DNA of 64,000 bases, from NCBI RefSeq assembly GCF_014109725.1, contig NZ_CP058554.1, positions 3,782,001 to 3,846,000 of the forward strand. Reading direction: 5' to 3'. Of this stretch, positions 8,331 to 16,496 are shown piece by piece. The translations under genes were made by a program, and so were the position numbers. The stretch's first letter is position 1. Each line of letters starts with the position of its first letter. Under the pieces are notes generated by a model that was not told where the DNA came from, did no database searches, and saw nothing but the letters and a program-made list of their open reading frames with translations. This stretch comes from Comamonas piscis (GTDB lineage Bacteria; Pseudomonadota; Gammaproteobacteria; Burkholderiales; Burkholderiaceae_C).

Positions 8331-10812
8331 GGCGCAGGTTAGCACTGAACTTGCGTGGCTCGCCAAACGGCGCGTACTCGCGGCCATACAGATGGCGGTA
8401 GCTGCGGTCCGTCAGGTTGCTGATGACGAGGTTCAGCTGGGTCTTGGGAGTAATGCGGTAGCGGGCGTTCAGGCCCACCAGCACCAGCGCGCCCTGCTCA
8501 ATGGTCCAGGCATTGGCACCCGAGCCGCCATTTTTATAGGCCTTGCTGGTAGCAGCCACATTGCCGCCCAATGACCACTGCGTACCCGGCAGTTGGTAGT
8601 TGGCGGCCAAGCGCATGCTGTGGCGGGGCTGTTCGGTGCGGAAGCGCTGGTCCTTTTGCGGGCCGGCAACATACTCGGCGCTGGTGTAGGTGTAGCCGGC
8701 TGCCAGGTTCAGCTCGCGGCTCACCTGGCCGTTCACGCCCAGGTCAATACCTTGGCTGACGACCTTGCCCGCTGCGGTATAGCAGGCGCCGCCGCAGGCA
8801 TTGCTGGGGTTGTTGGGCACCGAAGAATCGAGCACCGCCAGGTTGGACTGCGCCAGGCGGAACAGCGCGGCCGATACATTCAAGCGCTTGTTCAGCAGCT
8901 CACCCTTGATACCCACTTCGTAGTTGGCACCCACGACCGGGTCGAGCACATTGCCATCCTGGCTGCGGTTGGTTTGGGGGTTGAAGATGTCCGAGTAGCT
9001 GGCATAGGCCGAGTACTGGGAGTTGATGTCGTAGACCAGGCCGGCATACGGCGTGACCACGCCCTTCTCTTTAGGGGCCACCACGCCGGTCAAGGTGTTC
9101 TTGCGCTCGTAGTTGCTAATGCGGGTGCCGGTGATCAGCTTGAGCGAGTCGGTCAGGCTCCAGCGCGCCACGCCGTAGACGCCCATATTGCTGGTCTTGG
9201 TCTTGCTGGTCGATGCACGCAGACCATCGGGGATGGGGCCCAGGCCTTCGGGGTCAAAGGTGTAGACATTGATGGGGGTGGTGGACGAGTAGCCGGTGCC
9301 CGCGTTCTCGTCGCGGAAGCTGGTGCCGTTCATACCGACCGTCAACTCATGCTTGCGCCCCAAGAAATCAAACGGCCCGGTGGCATACACATCGACCACA
9401 TTGCTTTCCATCACCGAGGTGTAGTTGCGCTGACGGCTGCCAATAAACAGGCCATCGCCGGTGGCGGGGTTCAGGTTGCCCGATAGGCTGCTGAAGTTCT
9501 CGATATCGTTGTTGGTCTTTTGCCAGGAGTAGTTGGCCTTCAGGCTCCAGGCGCCGGCCAGCTGCTGACTCAGGCCCACGGTGTAGATGTTGTAGTCGCG
9601 CACCGAGCGGTGGTCGGCATCGCCCCAGAAGGACGAGCGCGACAGGCCGGCATCGCTGCCATCGGCCGCCAGCGGCACGCCAAAGTGGCCCCGGCTGGTG
9701 TCCTTTTGCAGCTGCACGCTGGCGCTCAGGGTGGTGGTGGGGCTCAGGTCGGCCTCCACAATGCCGTAGCCCGCATAGCGGTCGCGGTAGACATAGTCGG
9801 TGAAGGATTCGCTGTTGTCCGCCACGGCCACCAAACGGCCCCGGATCACACCCGAGTCGATCAGCGGGCCGGACACATCACCCACCAGGCGCCGCTCCTT
9901 CCACGAACCCAACTGCACCTCGCCCTGCGCCTGGAAGGTATCGGTCGGGCGCTTGAGCACCATATTGACCGTGCCACCCGGGCTGCCCGCACCGGCCATC
10001 AGGCCAGCAGCGCCCTGCAGCACCTCGACCCGGTCGACAAAGGCGCTGTCAAACTTGGGCGAGCGGTTGCCGCTGTCAATGCCTGAAGGCGTGGCCATGC
10101 CATCGACCTGGGCCTGCATGCTAAAGCCCCGGCTGTAATAGCTGGCACCAATGCTGCCGCCATCGACCGCAAACACCCCGCTCACCGCGCGCAAGGCGTC
10201 GTCCACCGAGGTCATCCCCGCATCGTCCATCTGCTTGCGAGAGATGACGGTGAGGGTCTGCGGGGTCTCGCGCTGGCTCAGGTTCAGCTTGGAGCTGGTG
10301 CTGGAATGCCCTGCCGCATAGCTGTCCGTGCCTTCGGTGCTGCCGCTGCGGTTGGCGGCAGCCGTCACCGTGACGGTGTTCAAGGTCATGTCCGATGCAG
10401 CTGTCGCACCCGTGGCAGCCGGGGTGGCCGCTGGCGCTTTGCGCAGCACATAGGTGGCACCGCCTTGTCGAACCACCTCAAAACCGCTGCCGCGCAGCAG
10501 CTGGGCAAAGCCCTCCGCCTCGCCATAGCTGCCTTGCAGGCCGCTGCTGCGCAGTCCCGCGAGGGTGGACTGCTCAAACACCAGCTGCACCCCGGCCGTT
10601 GCCGCGTACTGCGCCAGCACATCGGACAGCGGGCCCGCTGCAATCGCGTAGCTCTTGGCAGCGGCTGCCGGCTCGGCCGCCATGGCAAACGGCGCTGCCA
10701 GCGCCAGGCCTGCGGCACTGCCCCCGACGAGGGTGGCGCGGATGGCGCCATGCAGCAAAGCCAGCGCAAAGCGTTCACGGTGCCGGCTGCGGCGTTGGGA
10801 AGAGGTAGTCAT
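8320..10812 (-). CDS. TonB-dependent siderophore receptor with N-terminal STN (signalling) domain
   Basis: An 830-residue outer-membrane receptor. Order of parts: a signal peptide ending AMA; an STN (secretin/TonB short N-terminal) domain near residues 50-130 (YAIAAGPLSDVLAQYAATAG ... FEVVRQGGATYVLRK); a plug with SQRETPQTLTVISRKQM and VEVLQGAAGLMAG; and a barrel ending in NLRHDF with terminal Phe. The STN domain is the part that FecA/FpvA-type transducers use to contact a FecR antisigma factor, yet no fecIR genes adjoin; a pair lies at 46.4-47.9 kb. The ATG at 10812 has a weak AGGA ribosome site; a longer frame adds 21 residues without signal character. It would import a ferric siderophore using TonB energy. 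The esterase gene follows and overlaps. Confidence 0.93.
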   Translation of the reverse strand: MTTSSQRRSRHRERFALALLHGAIRATLVGGSAAGLALAAPFAMAAEPAAAAKSYAIAAGPLSDVLAQYAATAGVQLVFEQSTLAGLRSSGLQGSYGEAEGFAQLLRGSGFEVVRQGGATYVLRKAPAATPAATGATAASDMTLNTVTVTAAANRSGSTEGTDSYAAGHSSTSSKLNLSQRETPQTLTVISRKQMDDAGMTSVDDALRAVSGVFAVDGGSIGASYYSRGFSMQAQVDGMATPSGIDSGNRSPKFDSAFVDRVEVLQGAAGLMAGAGSPGGTVNMVLKRPTDTFQAQGEVQLGSWKERRLVGDVSGPLIDSGVIRGRLVAVADNSESFTDYVYRDRYAGYGIVEADLSPTTTLSASVQLQKDTSRGHFGVPLAADGSDAGLSRSSFWGDADHRSVRDYNIYTVGLSQQLAGAWSLKANYSWQKTNNDIENFSSLSGNLNPATGDGLFIGSRQRNYTSVMESNVVDVYATGPFDFLGRKHELTVGMNGTSFRDENAGTGYSSTTPINVYTFDPEGLGPIPDGLRASTSKTKTSNMGVYGVARWSLTDSLKLITGTRISNYERKNTLTGVVAPKEKGVVTPYAGLVYDINSQYSAYASYSDIFNPQTNRSQDGNVLDPVVGANYEVGIKGELLNKRLNVSAALFRLAQSNLAVLDSSVPNNPSNACGGACYTAAGKVVSQGIDLGVNGQVSRELNLAAGYTYTSAEYVAGPQKDQRFRTEQPRHSMRLAANYQLPGTQWSLGGNVAATSKAYKNGGSGANAWTIEQGALVLVGLNARYRITPKTQLNLVISNLTDRSYRHLYGREYAPFGEPRKFSANLRHDF

Positions 10813-11146
10813 GGTTCGTCGTCCTGGTGATCTGGGAAAAAGAGCGGCACTGCATAGCGCCATTGCCCTGTACACCGAACGAGATCCAAAAAGTGATCAC
10901 TTGAATTGAAAAATAGTTGAAAAAAATTTTCAGCCCCCCCAACCGCAGCCGCTGTCGCGCTCGCGCCCCCTGTCCCCCAAGCGATGCCCCAGGCCAGCAC
11001 GTCAGCCAAGCGTAAGATCACAAAGATACATTTTGTAATACAAAGCATCAGATGGCCTGCGCGTGGCGCTTCAAGCAGCGCTGCGCCGCCATCAGCCAGC
11101 CGCACAAAGACAGGCACACATCAGCCAACCAGGACAGGGGGACACC
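10813..11146. promoter_or_regulatory. Divergent intergenic region, receptor / Mrr-like gene
   Basis: About 334 bases without a gene separate the divergent receptor and nuclease genes. The receptor-proximal half is AT-rich and holds a 12-base palindrome AAGTGATCACTT at 10891-10902 and a TGAAAA(aaa)TTTTCA dyad at 10918-10932. Either could be an operator for the receptor. No good match to a Fur box is seen. The nuclease-proximal half has no recognisable signal. Confidence 0.4.
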
Positions 11147-12052
11147 ATGGCAAGACGCAAGAAAAGCAGCGGGTTCGAAGACATGCTGGACCTGTTGGCC
11201 ATGCTGCCCTGGTGGATCTGTGTGGCACTGGCGGCAGCGAGCTATTTCTTTCTGCACCCTTGGGCGGTGGTGCCGCCGACCGCAGACATCGCAGGCCGCC
11301 CTGGCGACATGATGGCGGCCGTGGTCCAGAAGGGGCTCATCTATGGGCTGGCCTCCATCGGCCAGTACCTGCTGCCCTTCATGTGCTTGATCGCCGCCGC
11401 CATGTCGGCCTGGCGCAGAAAGCAGCGCAAGGCCCTGGTCAGCACGGTGGCACAGGCGCAAGACGCAGCCGCGCTCGACGGCATCAGCTGGCGCGAGTTT
11501 GAACTGCTGGTGGGTGAGGCCTACCGCCTGCAGGGCTACCGCATCATCGAGCTGGGTGGCAATGGGCCTGATGGCGGCGTGGACCTGGTGTTGCTCAAGG
11601 GCAGCGAGAAGTTCCTCGTCCAATGCAAGCAGTGGAAGGCCCAGAGCGTGGGCGTCGCCATCGTGCGCGAGCTGTATGGCGTCATGGCCGCCAGGGGCGC
11701 CACCGGTGGCTTTGTGGTCACATCAGGGCGCTACAGCAACGATGCCCAGGCCTTTGCGCGCGGTCGCAATATCACGCTGGTGGATGGCCCCCAGCTGTTT
11801 GCCATGGTGCAACGCGCACGGCAATCCATGCTCAGCCCCCGCACGGAGCGGGCTCCCGCCACGGTCACCAAACCCCAAGCAGCTGTAGCTGCCGCTCCGT
11901 CCGCCGTGGCCCCATCCACGGCACAACCCGCCTGCCCACGTTGCAGCGCCGCGATGGAGCTGCGCACCGCACGCCAGGGTACCCATGCCGGCAAGTCCTT
12001 CTGGGGCTGCTCGACCTTCCCGGGTTGCCGTGGCACGCTTGCTGCGGCGTGA
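11147..12052 (+). CDS. Membrane-anchored Mrr-like restriction endonuclease with C-terminal zinc ribbon
   Basis: A 301-residue protein with three parts. Two hydrophobic helices (about residues 17-38 and 64-90) should anchor it in the inner membrane. A cytoplasmic Mrr-type PD-(D/E)xK nuclease domain follows at about 113-240: ISWREFELLVGEAYRLQGY, then Asp146 in GGVDLVLL and Gln159-x-Lys161 in LVQCKQWK, then GATGGFVVTSG. A C-terminal four-cysteine ribbon (Cys263, 266, 288, 294; CPRC ... GCSTFPGC) resembles topoisomerase-I zinc fingers and may bind DNA. Mrr-family enzymes cut modified DNA. The start at 11147 follows a GGGG stretch; a longer frame adds 28 unconserved residues. It stands alone, without methylase or other defence genes. 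Membrane attachment suggests action on incoming DNA, but that is inference. Confidence 0.85.
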   Translation: MARRKKSSGFEDMLDLLAMLPWWICVALAAASYFFLHPWAVVPPTADIAGRPGDMMAAVVQKGLIYGLASIGQYLLPFMCLIAAAMSAWRRKQRKALVSTVAQAQDAAALDGISWREFELLVGEAYRLQGYRIIELGGNGPDGGVDLVLLKGSEKFLVQCKQWKAQSVGVAIVRELYGVMAARGATGGFVVTSGRYSNDAQAFARGRNITLVDGPQLFAMVQRARQSMLSPRTERAPATVTKPQAAVAAAPSAVAPSTAQPACPRCSAAMELRTARQGTHAGKSFWGCSTFPGCRGTLAAA

Positions 12053-12073
12053 TGGATGCTTGAAGGTCTGACT

Positions 12074-12562
12074 ATGGCCGTGTTGTCCACCTCTCGCAAT
12101 GCAGGCGGTCGCAACCTACAACGCTCGCTGGTACTGCTGGCCCTGGTCTGCTCCGCCGCGCATGTGTATGCGCAAAAGCCGGTCTACCGCTGCGAAACGG
12201 CTGGGCGCGTGAGCTACTCCGATACACCCTGTTTAGGCGCCCAAGAAATCGATGCGACTCCTACCCAGGGCATGGACAAGATGACAGGCAAGAGCCGCAA
12301 GGGCCAGGACGTGCAGCGCGCCGAACGCAACGCTGCCTTTGCAGAGGCCTTCCAGCCCCTGACAGGAATGAACGCCGATGAGTACCGGGTGTACCAGCGC
12401 CGCTTCAAGCTGAGCCCCGCCGACAAGCTGGAGTGCGCACGGCTGGACAACCGCCTGCCCGGGCTCAAAAAGTCTGTGCAAGCAGCTGCAGCCAACGACC
12501 TGGCCCAGGCCGAGGTCGATCTGTACAAGGCGCGCAAGCGCTTCAATGATTTGAACTGCTAG
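12074..12562 (+). CDS. Exported DUF4124-like small protein
   Basis: A 162-residue protein. The ATG at 12074 has a GAAGG ribosome site seven bases upstream and is preferred to the ATG at 12056. A hydrophobic segment ending AAHVYAQ is a probable signal peptide, followed by KPVYRCETAGRVSYSDTPC, which matches the DUF4124 signature (short Y-x-C/W ... G-x-x-x-YSDxPC). The C-terminal half is charged and predicted helical (RVYQRRFKLSPADKLECARLDNR), ending in a Cys. Four cysteines in the mature part could form disulphides. The function of DUF4124 proteins is unknown. It starts 21 bases after the Mrr-like stop and is probably co-transcribed, though there is no known functional link. Confidence 0.75.
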   Translation: MAVLSTSRNAGGRNLQRSLVLLALVCSAAHVYAQKPVYRCETAGRVSYSDTPCLGAQEIDATPTQGMDKMTGKSRKGQDVQRAERNAAFAEAFQPLTGMNADEYRVYQRRFKLSPADKLECARLDNRLPGLKKSVQAAAANDLAQAEVDLYKARKRFNDLNC

Positions 12563-12630
12563 CCGCTAACTTGTCTTTTTAAACGGCAAAGCAGAGGCCA
12601 GCGCTTGCCAAATGCCAGCGCAAGCTTGTG

Positions 12631-14202
12631 TCAATCCAGGGGAACATTCCCCAAGCCCATCCCATGGCCGTGGCGATCCTGGACTTGGAGCTGCCCACCA
12701 AAGCGATTGTTGGGCTCGCTACTCAGATAGCCGGTCATCAGCACGCCATCGCGAGTCCACAGGCACCTCACCGACGGGAACTCGGCGTCGATACGGTTGC
12801 ACACGACCTGCCCGTCTTCGCTGGTCAGGTAGTCACCCTCCAAGCTCGTCAGTTTCACGAGCTTGAATGCCGGAAGGCTTTGACCGTAGAAACCGATCCA
12901 CCACTGGCCCAGCAGGCCTTGCAAGCTGGCAGCATCCGGCTCCAGCGACATACGCACAATGCGCTTGGGCTCCTCACCGGGAATGGAGGCAATGCCCACC
13001 AAACGGTTGTCGTCGTAGCCTTGTCGTACCGCATTCTCAGAAAAGCGAATCGACAGATCACCCGCGGAATCCACCAAATGTCCGCTCGCTGCCGGTCCGC
13101 CCAAAGCGCGGCCACCAGCGTATCGGTTGAGCGGAAAACTGGCATTGATGCCTTGGTACAGACCGCTCCCCATATGGAAGGTCGGTGCACCATCTGGCAG
13201 GTAATTGAATACCTGGGCCAGCACCATGCCGTTTTGCACATCGATGGCAAAACCCCGCCCCGGTTTACCAAGCAGCTCCTCCTCCACCACCCAGGTTCCG
13301 CTGCTGGGGCTGGTCACCGGATTGCAGTTGCGCGGATAGCCAACATATGCGTCGATAAAGGAGCCACAGCCAGTGATGGACACCTCTCCGCCTCCAGCCA
13401 CCGTGATGCCCTGAAGCGGCAGTTGTTGACTGACACCATTGCTCAGAATATCAACCGTGCCGTAGACATCAATGCCCGCAATATGCAGACGCAGCGACTG
13501 TATATTTGCCTGCTCCGTGGGGAGTCCACCATCGATGGGTTTGCAGGTATATACATCCCGACCATCCAGCCGCTCGCAATCCATTCGCTGCCGCAAATCA
13601 CCGGGTATGTCGCGCAAGGTCATCAGCATTCCACGACCCGGGGTGGCAGAAGCACTCAGAGACATATTCGCAAAAAACGCCATCTGGCGATCGGCATCTA
13701 CCGCCGAAACGATGAATCTGCGGGACCGTCCCTGGACCCAGTAGCGGTTTTCAAATTCAGCACTTTGCATATGAAAGCGCTGTATGGCAACCTCTTCCTC
13801 GCCGGGAAACTGCACTGTGCCTTGCAGGCCATTGGCAAAGCTGACGGTGACATTGCCGGGCGATCCATCTTCCACGGCATCCCTTGCGGCACTGCCAAAA
13901 CTGCGCCCACCGCTGTAGCGGTTCAGCGGGGCGGTGATGGCATTGCCGTCCATCTGGCCAGTGGCCATATAGAAAGTGGCATCGCCATTTTTTTCATAGC
14001 CAAAGACCTGCATGAAAAAGGTATTGCCCTGCACATCAATGGCAAGGCCGCGCCCTGGTTTGCCATCGAGCTCCTCGCTGATGATCCAGGTGCCCGCTTG
14101 CGGCGTGAAATCTCGCGCAGCCCAGCTGGAGACATGTGAAAAAGCAAGGCCAGCTGCAAGCACGGCCGTGCGTAAGGCTTGAATACGGATGGGAAGGCGC
14201 AC
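12631..14202 (-). CDS. Secreted protein of unknown function with duplicated GKPGRG module
   Basis: A 523-residue protein starting at a GTG with a strong AGGAGA ribosome site. A signal peptide ends near SSWA. Two related modules are visible at about residues 37-103 and 302-367. Each runs GTW(I/V)xxEELxGKPGRGxAIDVQ, then QVFxYxxxGxxTFxMxxG, then PLNRYxGGRxxG, with a following PGEE segment about 30 residues later. Between them are two cysteines (DCERLDG ... YTCKPI) and a Gly-rich strand (AGGGEVSITGC). A third copy of the module opens the truncated gene at 63301. The alternating hydrophobic/Gly pattern suggests beta-sheet. I do not recognise a named family and assign no function. It is probably periplasmic or surface-exposed. 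Confidence 0.8.
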   Translation of the reverse strand: MRLPIRIQALRTAVLAAGLAFSHVSSWAARDFTPQAGTWIISEELDGKPGRGLAIDVQGNTFFMQVFGYEKNGDATFYMATGQMDGNAITAPLNRYSGGRSFGSAARDAVEDGSPGNVTVSFANGLQGTVQFPGEEEVAIQRFHMQSAEFENRYWVQGRSRRFIVSAVDADRQMAFFANMSLSASATPGRGMLMTLRDIPGDLRQRMDCERLDGRDVYTCKPIDGGLPTEQANIQSLRLHIAGIDVYGTVDILSNGVSQQLPLQGITVAGGGEVSITGCGSFIDAYVGYPRNCNPVTSPSSGTWVVEEELLGKPGRGFAIDVQNGMVLAQVFNYLPDGAPTFHMGSGLYQGINASFPLNRYAGGRALGGPAASGHLVDSAGDLSIRFSENAVRQGYDDNRLVGIASIPGEEPKRIVRMSLEPDAASLQGLLGQWWIGFYGQSLPAFKLVKLTSLEGDYLTSEDGQVVCNRIDAEFPSVRCLWTRDGVLMTGYLSSEPNNRFGGQLQVQDRHGHGMGLGNVPLD

Positions 14203-14424
14203 TCTCTCTCCTATTTGATTATCGAATCAGTATAGATGAGCAGCTAATGAATTCCCCAAAGAAAGTGACAGCCGTCGCAATGGCGCCGGCGATTTATCGA
14301 TCCGAATCAGCGGCCCATTTCTTGGGCTAGCCTGCATTAATCCTGCCAATAAGCTAGCAGAGAATATTGAAGCCCCGCTGCGCATGCTGCACCAGGAATA
14401 CGCTGCAGGGAATATTGCCGAGGA
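14203..14424. other. Intergenic DNA between GKPGRG-module gene and repeat element
   Basis: About 220 bases holding the promoter side of the gene at 12631-14202 and ending at the repeat element. It is more AT-rich than the coding DNA around it. No terminator, promoter consensus or ORF can be supported. Confidence 0.3.
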
Positions 14425-14591
14425 CTATGGATGCGCTGCAAAACCCTCGCCAAGCGGGATGGACGCGGATCGGGATGAGCCGCAAGGCGTCTTTTGCAGT
14501 CGAGCCGTAGCTATTGACAAGGAAGACAACGCAGCGGATCGCCCGAGTCGGCGTTCAGACCACGGCAGGGAGTTTTGTAGAGGGTCCCTAG
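14425..14591. mobile_element. MITE-like 167-bp repeat, copy 1 (degenerate left end)
   Basis: An inverted copy of the element at 58388-58554, of identical length, with roughly 14 mismatches by eye. The right end reads, on the minus strand, CTAGGGACCCTCTACAAAAC, matching the terminal inverted repeat of copy 2 with one change. The left end (CTATGGATGCGCTGCAAAAC) has three changes. CTAG/CTAT at the ends fits the 4-bp YTAR target preference of IS5-group elements. There is no transposase gene inside. The end CTAG contains the TAG stop of the adjacent oxidoreductase gene. Degraded inverted repeat and centre suggest it is the older or less constrained copy. Confidence 0.8.
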
Positions 14592-15508
14592 AGATTCAAC
14601 GCCAACTCCGGCCCCTCCGCCCAGGACACACAGGTACACATCGCATGGCCGCGCAATGCAGGCGCGATGCTGTCGCGGTGGATGGGGGTGCCACTGACCA
14701 CCTCGGTCAGACAGGCACCGCAGACGCCGCGCCGGCACTCGTAACCGGTCCAGGCGCCCGCAGCCAGCAAAGCATCCAGCAAGGATTGGCCGGGCTCCAT
14801 ATCAATACTCAGGCCCGATTGCACCAAGGTGACCCGCAATGGGCCATCGCTGGCATCGGCAGCGGCGCCAAAGCTCTCGCTGTGGACGCGCCCGGGCGCC
14901 CAGCCCAATTGCGCGGCAGCGGCGCGCACGGCGCCCACCAAACCTGCAGGCCCGCAGACATAGACCTGGCTGCCGGGCACTTGCGCGGCCAGCAAGCCGG
15001 GCAGGTCCAGGCTGCTGCGGCCGATGTGGGTCTGGGCAGGCAGATCAGGCGCCAGCGGCCACTGCCGGGTCGCGTCGTGCACGATCTGGTGCAAGGCAAA
15101 GCTTTGCCCTTGTTGCTGCAGGTGCTCGGCCATGCTCAGCAAGGGGGTGATGCCGATACCGCCGCCGATCAACAGCGCATGCGGCGCATCCGGCTGCAGC
15201 GCGAATTCATGGGCCAGCTCCAGCACGCGCACCTTGTCCCCCACGGCCAGCTGGTCGTGGACAAAATGCGATCCACCCTGGCTCTGCGCTGTGCGCAGCA
15301 CAGCGATGCTGTAGTGGTCCAGCTCTGGGCCGGTGTGCAGCAAGGAGTAGCGCCGCACCAGGCCGTCCAGATCCAGCGCGATGTGGGCACCAGGTTCTGC
15401 GTCGGGCAGCATCTGGCCTTCGGCGTGGCGCAGCACCAGGCGCACGATATCGGTGGCGATGGCTTGCTTGTCAGCGACCACCAGGTCCAGGCTTGTCAGG
15501 GGTTCCAT
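14588..15508 (-). CDS. PDR/VanB-type ferredoxin-NAD(P)H oxidoreductase (FMN, 2Fe-2S)
   Basis: A 306-residue reductase of the phthalate dioxygenase reductase type. Parts in order: a flavin domain with RRYSLLHTG (flavin phosphate/isoalloxazine motif RxYSL); an NAD domain with LLIGGGIGITPLLSMA and YVCGPAGLV; and a C-terminal plant-type 2Fe-2S ferredoxin domain with CRRGVCGAC plus a final CTCV. Such enzymes carry electrons from NAD(P)H to an oxygenase or other partner. Here the presumed partner is the FMN-binding protein encoded just upstream (gap of 7 bases), since no Rieske oxygenase is present. The stop codon is part of the end of the repeat element at 14425-14591. Confidence 0.9.
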   Translation of the reverse strand: MEPLTSLDLVVADKQAIATDIVRLVLRHAEGQMLPDAEPGAHIALDLDGLVRRYSLLHTGPELDHYSIAVLRTAQSQGGSHFVHDQLAVGDKVRVLELAHEFALQPDAPHALLIGGGIGITPLLSMAEHLQQQGQSFALHQIVHDATRQWPLAPDLPAQTHIGRSSLDLPGLLAAQVPGSQVYVCGPAGLVGAVRAAAAQLGWAPGRVHSESFGAAADASDGPLRVTLVQSGLSIDMEPGQSLLDALLAAGAWTGYECRRGVCGACLTEVVSGTPIHRDSIAPALRGHAMCTCVSWAEGPELALNL

Positions 15509-15515
15509 AACAGTC

Positions 15516-16448
15516 TCAAGGGTTGTAAGGCGAGGCTTCCAGCAGGCGCCAGCGCTGGGGCAGGTTCAGCGGCGTGCTGCGCCATCTCTCCACCCGGAAC
15601 TCGATCCAGCGCCCGGTTCCTCCTGTCTGGTCGATGTCGGCCTCGACACCAAAATGGGCGCGCGCATGGCCGGTCAGCTGCAACTGGCGCGCGCCTTCAA
15701 AGTCCGGAAAGACCAGGCCACAGCGCGACTCCAGCTCCAGATTGCCCAAGGTGTTGAACATGCTGTTGCCGTTGAAATCAGGGATGCGCAGCACCTGGCC
15801 CTGTTGTTGCACAAAGCCAGGCCGGCCACCCCGGTGCGATACATCGGCGTCCTCGCTGGGGCCCAGGCTGGCGATGAACAAGGTGTCGGCGCCAGCAATC
15901 CAGGCGGAAGTGGCCTCGTCCAGCAGCGTGCCCGAGGTGGCTTCCGCGCAGGTGCTGTTGTCGGAGGTGGGTTCTGCCTCCAGCGGCAGCAGCTCGCGCT
16001 TCTGGATATAGCGGGGGCAGACCGGAAAGGCCTGGCCGACTGCCACATCCAGCGCCTGCGCGGATGCTTGCGCCACATGGCCATTGACCCGCAGGCGCCT
16101 GCGCGTCTGCAGCTCGATCAGCAGCACGGCGATGGATTGCGTGGGCTGCAGATCGGCGAGGGGCACGATGCTGGCCAGCACACCCTGCGGATCACTGCTG
16201 GCCACATGCAGGCTGCGCAGGTCATCGCTGGCCTGCACAAAGCCGGGCTCGCCACTCAACAGGCAAGCCCACATGGCGCCTGCCGCATCGGCCGCGCCCA
16301 CTATGCACCAGCGCTGCTGGCCCACAAAGTTCCGCGCCGCCGCCGGAATGCCGGGGCTGATGCTGCGGCTGTTGATGAGCGCGGTGCCGCGCTCGCCCGT
16401 GCGCTCCTGCACCAGGCGTTCGCCAGCGTGAAAGATGGTTTCGTCCAT
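15516..16448 (-). CDS. Pyridoxamine-5'-phosphate oxidase-like FMN-binding flavoprotein
   Basis: A 310-residue protein with a split-barrel flavoprotein pattern. The N-terminal part has VGQQRWCIVGAADAAGAMWACLLSG, and the second barrel has DTLFIASLGP ... DVSHRGGRPGFV and NGNSMFNTLGNLELESRCGLVFPDF, which are typical of pyridoxamine-phosphate-oxidase-related proteins that bind FMN. Homologues are often fused to a ferredoxin reductase; here the two halves are adjacent genes seven bases apart, which strongly suggests one electron-transfer unit. The start at 16448 lies 48 bases after the DsrE-like gene. Substrate unknown; a role in redox detoxification or oxygen-dependent catabolism is possible. Confidence 0.8.
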   Translation of the reverse strand: MDETIFHAGERLVQERTGERGTALINSRSISPGIPAAARNFVGQQRWCIVGAADAAGAMWACLLSGEPGFVQASDDLRSLHVASSDPQGVLASIVPLADLQPTQSIAVLLIELQTRRRLRVNGHVAQASAQALDVAVGQAFPVCPRYIQKRELLPLEAEPTSDNSTCAEATSGTLLDEATSAWIAGADTLFIASLGPSEDADVSHRGGRPGFVQQQGQVLRIPDFNGNSMFNTLGNLELESRCGLVFPDFEGARQLQLTGHARAHFGVEADIDQTGGTGRWIEFRVERWRSTPLNLPQRWRLLEASPYNP

Positions 16449-16496
16449 ATCGGCTCCTTGTCAGGTGCGGGGTCGCACGGGTGTCAGCAAACGGGC

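Noticed and set aside
12628..14139. Plus-strand open frame of 503 codons
   Set aside because: Antisense to the GKPGRG-module gene, which has internal repeats, a signal peptide and a conserved paralogue.
14425..14591. CRISPR or REP-type repeat
   Set aside because: Only two copies in the window, 44 kb apart, with terminal inverted repeats; this fits a MITE-like element instead.
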